Source of the DNA: Melieria omissa | Taxonomy: Eukaryota; Arthropoda; Insecta; Diptera; Ulidiidae | Reading direction: 5' to 3' | DNA: 64,000 nt | Assembly: GCA_963971225.1 (NCBI GenBank) | Contig: OZ020267.1 | Span: 151,023,920-151,087,919 of the forward strand | Notes under the pieces: generated by a model | What the model saw: only the letters and a program-made list of their open reading frames with translations | Told to the model about the DNA's origin: nothing | Database searches by the model: none | Translations under genes and position numbers: made by a program | In this document: in pieces, positions 1 through 11,572 of the stretch | Position numbering within the stretch: the first letter of the stretch is position 1 | Layout: each line of letters opens with the position of its first letter

Positions 1-59
1 CAAACTGTAAGAAAATAGGAAAAAAATATTAAAAAAAAATTGGCCTTCAACTCAGTTTG

Positions 60-503
60 TGGATCAATTTGTGAAGCGAGCTAGTGAAACTGAATCGTTA
101 ATGGACCAAACAACCCGTTCCGTTCTCATGGAGTGCGCACAGCCGAAAGCATTGCTTGCTCATCGCTCTCAGGAATTGAACATTTTTCGCACTTCTTTGA
201 TGAGAATTTTACATAAAGATCTCGGTATGAAGGCTTACAAAATCAATTGGTCCAAGAACTGAAGGATCATGACCATGCGGCACGTAAAAATCGAACTTTT
301 GGGTACCGTTTTCGAAAATCGAATAATCAGCCGAAATTCTGAAGTCAAAAGGCATTTTATAAATATTAAAGAATTACCTTTTTAAAACCCCGGTTCTGGA
401 TCCGGTCCTGTGTTACGCTAACCCTCCAGAGACGATTGAAGCTTTGAAACATGAAATCGAAGTTGCCATTCAGAAAATTCTACACGGAATAATCGAAAAA
501 GTA
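60..503 (+). pseudogene. Tc1/mariner-type transposase relic, left part
   Basis: The frame near 130-262 reads RSQELNIFRTSLMRILHKDL followed by GMKAYKI, the helix-turn-helix region of a DD34E-type transposase common in insects. A large internal deletion follows, because the next recognisable segment is VFENRIISRN near 300-345. Then CYANPPETIEALKHEIEVAI appears near 408-470. Stops and frameshifts make it dead. The reading continues across the 975-bp insertion into 1481 onward. The family is recalled from insect transposases, so the subfamily is not assigned. Confidence 0.75.
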
Positions 504-1478
504 AGGGAGAGGGCTGGGGTGTGAACCGGGTTTTGTTTTTCGGCTCTAACTTTTCTCAGAATAAAGATATCGAAAAATCGAAGATACCGTTGGAAAGGTG
601 AATATATAACGCAACTTTGTTATGAAGACAGATTACCGTTTTGATTGAAATTTAACTCTCTACGTCCAATTTTCTAAGAACGTGATTTTTCGCTTTTTCA
701 AAAAAGTGGCTGGGTTGTGAACCATCTGGAAAATCCCTATTAAAGTCAGAAAATACGAAGAAAACACCCATAATTTTTAAGTACATTGAGAATTTATTTA
801 ATCAGGAAGCCTCAAGAGGTGAAAAAAAGTTATAATGACGCCTCTTAGGCCAAAAAATCGCAATGAATGAAACTGCTCAATTTTTTAAATTTTCATCCTA
901 ATCTGTGTCGGAATGTTTGCATGTGAAATACGAACGTGTTCTCGTATTGGCTCACTTCAAGTGAACACAACGAAATCGAGTTAAATGATATAAAATGACT
1001 TTATTTTAATATATCCGTCCATATTTGACAGTGTTAGAACAAATGTAGTACGAAAAACAGGTGGTTCATAACCCAGCCACCTCAGTGGTTCACAGCCCAA
1101 CCACGATGCCATTTTGGAAACTTTAAAATAAACGACACTTCCAATCATAATTCGACATAAACAAATATTGCATCGTAAAATAGAATCAAAACACTAAATA
1201 AACATGTATTACACTGACCTTTTTGCAATAAGCTCAGTCACTAAGATAGCACTTTAAAAAAAAGCCAACAAGTTTTCGCAGTCGATTTTCAAACACGATG
1301 TCTTTCAAACTCGATTGCTGCCACAAGCAATACGTGTTTGTACTTCGGTGTAACCACAGAGCAGAGTCATATCATAAGACAAAATTGACAGTTGAAAGAT
1401 TGGCGATATGTCAATTAGGGAAAGAAAAAACGGCAATGGTTCACACCCCAGCCTGGTTCACAACCCAGCCCTCTCCCT
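504..1478. mobile_element. 975-bp non-autonomous TIR element, copy 1 (TA target duplication)
   Basis: Terminal inverted repeats of 24 bp with one mismatch start AGGGAGAGGGCTGGG at both ends. TA flanks both sides (502-503, 1479-1480), and removing the element restores the transposase frame of the host relic. A 16-bp motif, GGTTCACAACCCAGCC or close variants, lies at 1063-1078, 1087-1102, 1438-1453 and 1455-1470. Its reverse complement lies at 512-527 and 708-723. Small ORFs inside do not resemble transposase. It is probably mobilised in trans by a TA-targeting transposase. Confidence 0.85.
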
Positions 1479-1666
1479 TACTTGAAAATTGGGTTGACCG
1501 ATGACGTACTGTAAGGCCAGTCTTGGCGGTCATATGAACGATATCGTTTTTCATTCTTAAATAACAAATTCCAAACTTTGTAATAAAACTGGAATTTCCA
1601 AAAAATATTTATTAGGTTTTTTTAATAACCGATTCAAATTCCAAATTTTTAATGGTCCACCCTGTA
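1479..1666 (+). pseudogene. Tc1/mariner-type transposase relic, right part and 3' terminus
   Basis: This resumes the interrupted frame as LENWVDRMTYCKASLGGHMN followed by DIVFHS and a stop. Just downstream, a terminus ending GGTCCACCCTGTA at 1666 matches the terminal inverted repeat style of this transposon group. The left terminus is not in the window. Confidence 0.7.
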
Positions 1667-4046
1667 CTTAGGTGCTCACAACTAAAGCTTAAAGGCAGCT
1701 GAGACAGTTTAGAGATCTTCAAACAAGTTTGTTTTGATCCAAAATAGAAAATATCTATGCAAATATCTTTAAACTATGTTTAAAAATGTCTATAACCAGG
1801 GACAAATATTTCAAGTAGCCGCACAAACAAAGAAATAATTCGAGATTAATAATGCAAATATTCAGTGCCAGGTTTAACTCAATCAAATAAGCATGCTGTA
1901 CCATTTCTGAATAAGTACGAAATAAACACTTAAACACATTTTCAGTTTTGGCTTAATTCTGGCATTCAAGTTAACTAATTTCTGAGCTTTGATGTATTCA
2001 GAGACCTATCGTAGAATTGTATGGCAAATATTTTCGTGGTACATTTTGTCCTTAAAAAGCCCTGCTTTACAGGACATTTTTGGCATTTTAGAAAAAAAGG
2101 GTTAAATTGACCCATACAACTAGGATCTACAGGGTTAAAATGCTCCACAAAGATGTTCTTCGTAGTTTTTTACATCAAATTGCTGAACACATCATATACC
2201 TAAAATGCCGATTCACCATAAGAATGCGCAAAAAGGGGAAAACTCATTCAGATGTAAACTTTTAAAATGCCGATACACGTATATTTTTTTTTGGTTCCCT
2301 CTACAAAAATTCGTTGTCAGAATCTTGTTATTTAAAAAAAATTTGATTTTGTTGTGCAGTAAGTATTAGTCACGTTAATTGATTGAAGTTCTGCCAGTGT
2401 GGATGATTAACCTTTTATTAACCGCCTTTGGTGATGGAGCTGCCATCTGTTGTCTCCTAGAGAAAACACCTCAGGGTGTGAAAGTTTATTACTGGGTTGT
2501 GTAGAGCGTCCTTTGTGCAGCCGCTGCTACTAAGTAGGAGGTGTTGTTGGAAAATGCAGAGGTTGATGTCTTTGATCACAACTGATTGGAGTAAAGAAAG
2601 GTAGGAGCTTGTTCAAAGGCAAAGGATTTTACTGGGTAATGCTGAAAGAGTCAGTCAAGAAGAAGAAGACAAGAAGAAGAATGCTGAAAGACCCACAAGG
2701 TGGGTTTTGGTGGTCCAAAAATCTGTTTGTAAACAAGTTTTAATGACAAGTTGACTGTAGTTTCAAATAGTATTTCCCCAAATTTGTGTAAAAATCTCCT
2801 AAAATAAAATCCAACGTGCGCCACAGTACTAAAGTGATAGGAAACAATTAGAATAGAGAAAAAATTGGAAAATTTAGGAAAGTCCGGGACCAAATCAGGT
2901 AGGAATCACGAGTCCATATCATTAATATTATGCAGAAACCAATTTTCCTGACTTCCCTTTCGCTCAGTGTATCATTAATTGCGCCACTCTTCTCGAGTAT
3001 TTGTGTATAATTCAGTGTTGCCATGGCATCTTAATTAAATTTGGCGTGTTAATAACTCATTTAGTTTGAAATTAAAAATAACAGAGAAACCCAACAATAA
3101 AAGACATGTAAAGAAACAAAGCATATAGCAACGAGCTAAAATAGAAACAACAATAACAACAACACATTTTTTGAAGCTGCCTCGCTTGCATACCAAATTA
3201 ACAAAATTGTCTGGGAATCATTGATTCGCTTGCACGTTACCTGCTGCACAACAACAATACTAACAACAACAGCAGCAATACAACTATAGCAACAAACGAG
3301 CGCGTGCAACAGTAGTAACGAAAATTTCTATTGGATGCTGAGCGTAATTAGTAAAAAGCTAGAAAAACTAACGTATCTAATAATTATAATTTCAAGCATT
3401 GCTTTTACTATATTGTTGTTGTTATTGTTTTGCGTTATGCATTTCGTTTTTGGGCAGCCGCAGTCGCTGCTTAGCTTCACTCAATTAAGCCGCATTTAAA
3501 CAGGCAAAATCACACCTCAGCCCCCACACCCCACGCGTGCAAACACCAGCGCCGAGCACAGCAAGAGCACAAAACAAAAAATAGTCATAATAGCAACAAC
3601 AAACACTACGCAGGTAATTGTAAATGACTATAAAAACTCACTGCCGTTGCCAGCGACCGAGCAGCGGCTGCTAAATTAATTTAACTAAGCTGCGAAACGG
3701 CTGCCGCCAGCAACAATGGCGCTACGTGTGGGCATGGCTGGCAGTTGGTAGTCGGCAGCGGACGCTCTGGGCCATTGTTGGTTTGCCGGCTGCCGATTTG
3801 TGCCCACACGGCCAACAACTGCCACAATTTTGTATATTTCACTGCGATTTTGACCACATTTGCTGGAGAGAGGGGGGTCAATGTGCCTTCGAATATGATT
3901 TGTGATTTGGCTTCACTGGCGATAGCAATTTCTACTCAATTTATTACATGGGAATGGTTTTCTTAGACGTATTCAATGGAATTTATTGCTGTGCAGTTGC
4001 AATTCGCTGTCACAGTAAATCGACGCATTGTCCATACTTATAAATT

Positions 4047-4690
4047 GGAATTGGAATTTTATTTTATTTTATTTTGTTTTATTTTATTTTATTTTATTTC
4101 ATTTTATTTCATTTCATTTCATTTCATTTCATTTCATTTTATTTTATTTTATTTTATTTTATTTTATTTTATTTTATTTTATTTTATTTTATTTTATTTA
4201 GTTTTATTTTTTGGATTTGTTCGAAAAGTTTATTTTGAAAATAAAAATGCTCAATTTAATTTTATTTCATTTCATTTTATTTCATTTCATTTCATTTTAT
4301 TTCATTTCATTTCATTTCATTTCATTTCATTTCATTTCATTTCATTTCATTTCATTTTATTTTATTTTATTTTATTTTATTTTATTTTATTTTATTTAGT
4401 TTTATTTTATTTTATTTTATTTTATTTTATTTTATTTTATTTTATTTTATTTTATTTTATTTTATTTTATTTTATTTTATTTTATTTTTTTAAGTTTATT
4501 TTATTTTATTTAGTTTTAGTTTTATTTTATTTTATTTCCCACGGCCTCTCTCCCCCCCACATATTTTATTTTATTTTATTTTATTTTATTTTATTTTATT
4601 TTATTTTATTTTATTTTATTTTATTTTATTTTATTTTATTTTATTTTATTTTATTTTATTTTATTTTATTTTATTTTATTTTATTTTATT
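4047..4690. repeat. TTTTA/TTTCA pentanucleotide array
   Basis: About 640 bp of TTTTA repeats, with two domains where TTTCA replaces TTTTA (about 4096-4137 and 4265-4355). It is interrupted at 4200-4262 by A/T-rich non-repeat sequence and at 4538-4563 by a C-rich spacer. Long Phe/Ile/Leu/Tyr frames across it are artefacts of the repeat. Confidence 0.95.
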
Positions 4691-6784
4691 TCAATTCTAT
4701 TTCTGTTCATCAGCTCTAACTAGAACGGCCCGCAAGGACGGTTTTGGAGATTCAAATCCCCAAAATATCTGTTTGTTACAAAAGTTCCAGATGGCTAATA
4801 CGGTTTCAATTGGTATTGAACTCAAAAGTTGTGTTCAAAACACTTCAAAATGTAATCCTATGTGCGCCAGTGTTCCTCAGACATGTTGTTTACATACTTA
4901 TTTCTATTGTAGGTATATTTTAAATAAACTTAAAAAAAAATTATATATTTTGCAACTGCTCCAACTTATGCAATTTCAATTTCAGTTATATTTGTGTTAA
5001 AACAAATTTATTAAATTGAATTATGACCACATTTTAATAGTCGAACGCCACGCGAATTGCGTTGGCTCATTGCGTAAGCTGTCGAATGGGCGTGTCCGGG
5101 CATTTGTAATAGTTTTCTGTGCACATTCTCACCCTCGGTGGTGTAGCAGTTGGCAGCGAAAAATCGCATTGAATCGAGTTGGCGAAAAATGGGCGTTGCA
5201 AGCAAAACACCAGCAACCAGCCACCAGCAACTTCTGCTAAAGGTGCCAACACAAATACAACAACAAACACTGCCAAACTCGTCTGCAGCGCAGTCGCCGA
5301 GGCCTTCAGGCCGGCTACGTTTGCAATTGTTGCAAATTGTTGGCTTTGCTTTAATTGGCAATTCAATAAAAAATAATAATCGCGAAATGTTGAGAGACGC
5401 AAATTAAGCGTAAAACTAGATCACGCTGCGCGCATTCCAATTGCACAATTATCATTTTTACTCGCCAACTCTGCGCACATAAATTCAATGCCTTTTTAAC
5501 ACTTTGAAATGATTTTCTCATAATTCCGCACTAATTGCTTTGGCTCAGCTAAGCGTTGCGCATGCGCGTTGAAAACTTCAATTGCAGTCCAATGTTTGCT
5601 AAATTGTGGAAAAAATATGATAGAAGAAAAAACGACAGCATACAATTATAAAAATAACAGTTAAACATATTCCTTTTGCCATTTGCGGTTTAATTGTTAT
5701 TGCTTATGGACATGAGTTCCTTTTCTACACTAAAGAAAAGTTGAAAAAACTTAAAGAAAACCTTAGAAATTAAAGCGTTAAGAGTAAGAAATAGATTTGT
5801 GAGAAGAACAATAATTCGCCTTGCAAGGGTTCTAAATCTTCTTCTGTTCAAAAATCAAACTTTTTAATGGTATCTGAACTTTACACCAAATTTTTCTTTA
5901 CATGTTTATGCTCAGTGTTATTGTTTTTCGAATAGTTGTTTTTCCTTTAATATTGTTTTTCATTTATTGCTGTAATTGTTGTTGTATTTGCTGTTGTTGA
6001 ACTTGTTAGTAACCGGCAATTACTTTGATGCCACATTGACTTACAAAAGCAACTCGTGCTACTACTCACTTGGTGCACCCTAAGCTGCGCTGTAATGTGC
6101 CGCCAACTGCGGCGCCGGTGCAAAGTTGCCAGTTGCCCTTTTGTCTGACGTCCGCCACCACACAAAGCGCCAAGATCGAATTTCTGGCTCGCTCGAAAAA
6201 CTCGTGGCTGGACGACGACATGCCGTGCCGTTTTGTGTGGTCAAGCAGTTTTCAGCGAATTGCAGCTTAAGGCGCAAACTTACATTTCAAACGGTCGTTA
6301 TAAGTTGCACACACAAGTTGCCACACATACATACTCACAATTGGAACATGCAGGCATATTTGCATATACTTATGCGAGTGTGTTTAAAATGTCATTTGAA
6401 TTTAATTGGCGTTGCAATGCAGCAAAAAATCGAGAATGGAAACTAATTTGCAGAATTAAATGTTGAATTTGTGTTAAAAATGCAGCAGGCGAATGAAAAA
6501 GCCTTCAAGTGGTTAGCGAATTGTTGAGAAAACTTAAGAAAAACTTAAACGAAGACTAAAGTGTCAGACAAAATAAAGACAAAATAGATAGTAAACATAT
6601 TAGTTCATTTCATTCTACAAAACTTGGTTGATGTTACAGCGAACTGTGGGCTTGCTTCACAAAAAACTATGTTTAGGTTAGTTTGGTTGGGTTGAGCTGG
6701 ATTGGGTCAGAGTCGCCGTTTTCAACTCAAAAGGCTTAAGCACAGAGCATATCTCTTATTACTACTATTATGCATTGTTGGTCG

Positions 6785-6915
6785 CAGTGGCGCACACAGA
6801 ATTTCATTAGGGGGTTGTTATACAACTTTTGAGATCAATTTGAAACCATGTTTTGTACCAGTAAGTTTGGTATTTGGGGGTTTAAACCGACAAACCCCCT
6901 TTGTGTGCGCTACTG
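6785..6915. mobile_element. short MITE, CAGTGGCGCA family, copy 1
   Basis: It begins CAGTGGCGCACACAGAATTT and ends TTGTGTGCGCTACTG, so the ends are inverted repeats of about 14 bp with one mismatch. Related copies lie at 33049, 33409 and 51092. The CAGTGG terminus suggests hAT ancestry; no clear target duplication is visible. Confidence 0.6.
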
Positions 6916-7029
6916 ATTGAGAGTGTCCGAAGATACTGGCACGTAGACATCACTGTCGACAACTGTGGCCTTCTTTTGACTAGAAAGTGGCCGGGCTTGG
7001 AACTAGTTGAAGTAGATCTGACCAGTCCC

Positions 7030-7220
7030 CTGAGACTCTGAATTTCATTTGGCCAATCTGTCACTTTTGTAAAGCGAAAGATGACCGATACCTCGAGTTC
7101 CAGTAGCTCATCCTCCATTAGGGACATCTTGCCAAGGCACATGTGCCTGGAACGTCCGAATTCTGGACATTCACTAAACTAGTGAGCAGCAGTCTCATCG
7201 TCCTTTAGATACATGTTACA
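7030..7220 (-). pseudogene. non-LTR retrotransposon ORF2 3'-end relic
   Basis: On the minus strand the translation reads ICNMYLKDDETAAH, a stop, then FSECPEFGRSRHMCLGKMSL. The C-x2-Y(C)...ET-x2-H...ECP spacing is the zinc-knuckle tail seen after RNase H in fly non-LTR elements. It is short and has an internal stop, so the assignment is tentative. Confidence 0.4.
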
Positions 7221-7272
7221 GATGGAAAGAGATGGCTTTTTAGAATAGGTATCACGCGCGCTATTCCCTCGT

Positions 7273-7517
7273 TTAACTCTTTCGGGATTACTGGGATAAT
7301 ACGTCGCAGCAGGTTTTTAATGCCCCTCAAAACAATTATTTAAATCTCACGACTCACGCAAAATATTTTTTCGATTTCGATGTTTCCGCATAAAAGAATG
7401 ATTTCAGGATATGTGAGCATCCAATATAGCTTTCTAACCCCAACATTCACAGCATGAGAATAATTCTACTGAGAGTATTTTGCTTTTCAAAATTAAACTC
7501 CGTCCCGAAAGGGTTAA
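7273..7517. mobile_element. piggyBac-like MITE, copy 1 (TTAA-flanked)
   Basis: TTAA at 7273-7276 and 7514-7517 flanks 237 bp whose ends read CTCTTTCGGGA and, inverted, CCCTTTCGGGACG. The TTAA target and CCC start are typical of piggyBac elements. A diverged copy in the opposite orientation lies at 56502-56724. Confidence 0.65.
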
Positions 7518-9410
7518 GGCACTGATGTCACAATAGATCACTTCTGGCGTCAGTGTAACAAACCCTATCAAATTCTATTCTCTAAGGCAATGGAAACAAC
7601 GAGTATTTCCACGAGTAACATTTATTTTTACTAAAATCGGAATTTTAAAGAAGTCAAATTAAAATTTACATCTACTGGAGTCCGCTAGGCCCCTTAAAAT
7701 TAAAATGGTTCAAAACTGAAGTTCTGGATCCTCACCAGTTTCGAACATAAAACGTATTTGTCTCCCAGAATCTGGTCAGCAACTCAGAAGAAAAAGCGAG
7801 CTCAGCGTGAGTCTTGAGAAGAGATATTTGATATTGAAAGACGTCATAAAATAACATAGAAGTTGGACAAGGAGAATAGAGAAGCTGAAGAACTTAGAAA
7901 AGGCTGCAAGACAGATCAGAAAGCCGAAGTAGAGTAAAGCTTAATATTTTTTTTGATTTAAAGTCCTTTTCGGACCGCACGACTTTGTTAACCATGGCTC
8001 ATTCCAACCCGAAAAACGTTTATTTCCGTAATGCACTCTTCACCGCAAGCTGTATGACCTAAAAATTCCGAAAATTTCCATTTCAAAGAAATCTTGTTCC
8101 TATATTTTCTTGAAAATTTTTCCGTTAAAACATTCTACGAAAATTCGTTAATCTTATCTGCGCATATTTTATCAAAACACATCTGCCATGTTCTGCAACA
8201 TTTAATATTTGCACTTTTCAAAAGACACACACACGCGATAAACAAAAATGCATAAATATGAAAATGTTATTTGAAATTAAATTAAAAATATTTGCATGTG
8301 TGTACGCATGTGCGCAGGCCGCGCCCAACGCAAATATTTCGCCATACTTGCGCGCATGAGGCATGAGGCCGACACGAGCATATTTGAGTAACCCGCTTGA
8401 GCAGCCCAATTAGGCAAGTGGGCCTCGGAATGGTTAAATCTCGGAAGGACAAAAGTGCTGTGTGCTTGGTTTTGTGCAATAAATTCATTAACTTTGGCGA
8501 CAAGTGAACGCAGCGCGATTTATGAGCGCAAATATTTTCGATTCGCCGCAGCCGCTTGCACTTTCTCGCTTTCCATTGAAGGCGTCCAGCTGCTGTTCTC
8601 TCTGCGTGTGATTCATTCGCTGTCACATTTGATGGCACTTTTGACAGTTTCTTGGGACATCTTTGGCAAAATATCAGTTGCGTTGTGCCATCAATTTGAT
8701 TTTCGTATTACAAGTTTTTTGCATTCTATCTCACGCGCAATGCGACAAACATATCTGCATACCTTGAATATTTTCTAATTACGCATATTCGTAAATAGGC
8801 ATTGCTGCTGTTGCAATGCGACCAGAAGTCATGCATGGGGCCTGGGAAATACAGTAGTGAAGCTGCAATACATTCTGTGGCTTGTTTACGTGGCGCAAAT
8901 GTTTGCGCCGCGGCAATAAAACTATCTGCCATCTCCGCACAACACACAACTGTTGTGTGGAGAGATAAGTGAGACGATCCGCTGGCCAGGTGGTTGTTGT
9001 TGCGCTTCCGCGGTCGTATTTTCCACATCTACTTGGAATCTTTATCTGGGCGCACTGACGTTTTTAGTATCTACGGCCGTGTATTTGCAGCGAGATAAAT
9101 TCGCTGTTGTTGGCCGCGCATGTTGTCTATTTACATTCGGATTTAATTTTGCTTCTATTTGAATTGCGTTTTAATGTTTATTGTTGGCGAAACAGAAGCA
9201 TTCAACGTTTATGCGCTGCGTCCATATGTGATCTCACGGCAATTTTGTGCAAAGAGTCGGGCAGACGTTCTGTCTGATTTTCAGGTGACTACATGCAAAA
9301 TGTTGAAATTGATAGATTTTTTGGCATCTAAGCGGGTAGTTGGGGATGTGTTTTGTGCAAATTTGCAATGCAAAATTGGTCCAAAAAATACGAAAATGTT
9401 CAAATAGTTA

Positions 9411-10829
9411 GCTTGTTTTCAATATAAAAATAAAAATATAATAAAAGATATAACAAAACCTAAATGTATATAATAAAAAAAAATAAAAATATGAAAAATC
9501 AAAAATTTAAATATATAAAAATACAGTATACAAAAAAACAAAAAAAAATGTTTAATGTATAACTTTAAAAGTACAAATAGCATATAAAAATGTATATATT
9601 AAATATAAAAAATCAACCACAAAAAGGTACAAATATAAAAATATAAAATACATGAAAAAAGAAAAAATTAATTAAAAAAGTAGAAAAATATAAGAATAAA
9701 AACAAAAATTCCAAATGAAAAAATTTAAAGATATTGAAAATATTAACACATAAATATATTAAACTGTAAAAATATAAAAAATTTTAAAATAATAAAATAT
9801 AAATTTAAAACTATTAAAAATAGAAAAAATATAAAAATTTAAAAATAAAATATACAAAAAAAATTTATATTTTTACATACACATAAAAAACTAAAATATA
9901 AAGATAAAAATATATTAAAATATAATAATAAAAATTATATACTTATAAAACAGAAAAACCATTAAAATATAAAAATATGAAACTATGAAAATAAAACAAC
10001 TTAAATTATTTAAATTTAATTATTTTATGATAAAATTATATTATAAGATTGATTAAATTTAAACCGTAAAATCATAAAATTATCCACAAATTTTCAAATA
10101 TTGAAAAATAACTTTTAGAAAGAAACTTTTAGAAAAAAAAATACCAAATATAAAAATACACATAAAAATTATTATAATACAAACACATCAAATATTTAAA
10201 TATTTAAATGTAAAAATAAAAGTATCTTAAAATATAACAATAAAAAAAATTATGTCAATACATAAAAGAAAAGCTTTAAAATATAAAAATAAAAAACCTA
10301 TGAAAATACATAAAATTCAGAACTATGCAAATAGAAAAATATGTAAATATAAATATAAAAATAAAAGTAAATTGAAATTAATATTAGGTAATATTAAATT
10401 AATAATACATAATAAAAATAAAACAATAAATACAAATTAAAAAATTAAAATATAAACTGTAAAAATATAAAATTTTAAAAAAATTTTGAAATATTAGAGT
10501 ATAAATTTTAGAAAAATTCAAAATTTACAAAAATACAATGAAATAAAAGTACACATAAAAAATATTATAATATCAACATAAAAAATATTAAAAAATTTAA
10601 TTGTGAAAATAAAAATATACTAATAAATAATAATAAAAATTTATGTAAATATAAAAAAGAAAACCCTGTAAAATATAAAAATATAAAACTATGAAAATAT
10701 TTAAAATTTCAAAAGTGTGACAGTAAAAACATATTTAAATATAAATATAAAAAAAATCAAAAATTAAAATTAATAATATTGAAAAATTAAAAGGATAGTT
10801 ATATGAAAAATATAAAATATATAAAAATA
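9411..10829. repeat. A-rich low-complexity block
   Basis: About 1.4 kb built almost only from degenerate AAATATAAAAATA-like words with hardly any G or C. It resumes after the mariner at 11573-11680, so the mariner landed inside the block. No gene can be supported here. Confidence 0.85.
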
Positions 10830-11572
10830 TCAGGTGTACAACTTTGCTTCCGCCGTTTTTTTTCCAAAATTAAAAGATTTATTGCGAAAGAGTGCTTACA
10901 GATGTATCATTCAAAGTATTGTCCGTTGCTAGCGACAACTTTCTCCCATCTTTCCGGCAATTTTCGGATCCCGGCTCGAAAAAAGGAGTCCTCTTTTGAC
11001 GCTATCCATGAAGCAATCCATTTTTCCAATTCTTCGAAGGATTGAAAATGTTGATCTGCCAGGCCGTGTGCCATCGAACGGAATAGGTGGAAGTCAGAAG
11101 GGGCGACATCTGGGGAATACGGCGGGTGGGGCAAGACTTCCCATTTCAGCGTTTCCAGGTACTTTTTTACCACTTTTGCGACGTGAGGCCGCAAAAGTGG
11201 CCACCACCATGTTTGTCTTCGACATCGAAATCACCATTTTTAAAACGTTGAAACCACTCCCGACACGTTCTTTCACTCAGAGCAGCATCACCGTAAGTTT
11301 CTGAGAGCATTCGATGCGCTTCAGCTGAATTTTTTTTCGAATTGTAACAGAAAAGTAAAACTTCCCGCAAATGGCGAGAATTGGGCACATGAACGGACAT
11401 TTTCGAGCCTGAATAATACGAAAACAAGAACAACTGTCACTGAAACGGCGATGACAATTCGTTAGGCACTGTCCACACTCACTTTAAAGGCATTACCATC
11501 TATGTATTTCAACCAGCCTCAGCCGGTACAGCCACCTATCGGAAAACGGCGGAAGCAAAGTTGTACACCTGA
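10830..11572 (-). mobile_element. mariner element with internal deletion
   Basis: Perfect 30-bp terminal inverted repeats beginning TCAGGTGTACAACTTTGC are flanked by TA (10828-10829, 11573-11574). On the minus strand an N-terminal segment with MSVHVPNSRHLREVLLFCY and RTCREWFQRFKNGDFDVEDK is the DNA-binding half of a mariner transposase. A C-terminal segment with ARPHVAKVV-like sequence (RPHVAKVV here) and PHPPYSPDVAPSDFHLF is the end of the catalytic domain. About half of the protein, including the first two catalytic Asp, is deleted near 11180-11210. The two halves are in different frames, so no transposase is made. Confidence 0.92.

Noticed and set aside
1298..1504. 68-codon frame MSFKLDCCHKQYVFVLRCNH... 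within the 975-bp element, nearly repeated at 46359
   Set aside because: It is shared only because the element copies are nearly identical. In copy 1 it runs out into the host relic, and it resembles no transposase.
3976..4719. 247-codon open frame rich in Phe, Ile, Leu and Tyr
   Set aside because: It is the translation of the TTTTA/TTTCA pentamer array, not a gene.
4735..4770. tRNA-like arm around GAGATTCAAATCCCC
   Set aside because: It is only a short palindrome. No acceptor, D or anticodon arm can be built around it.
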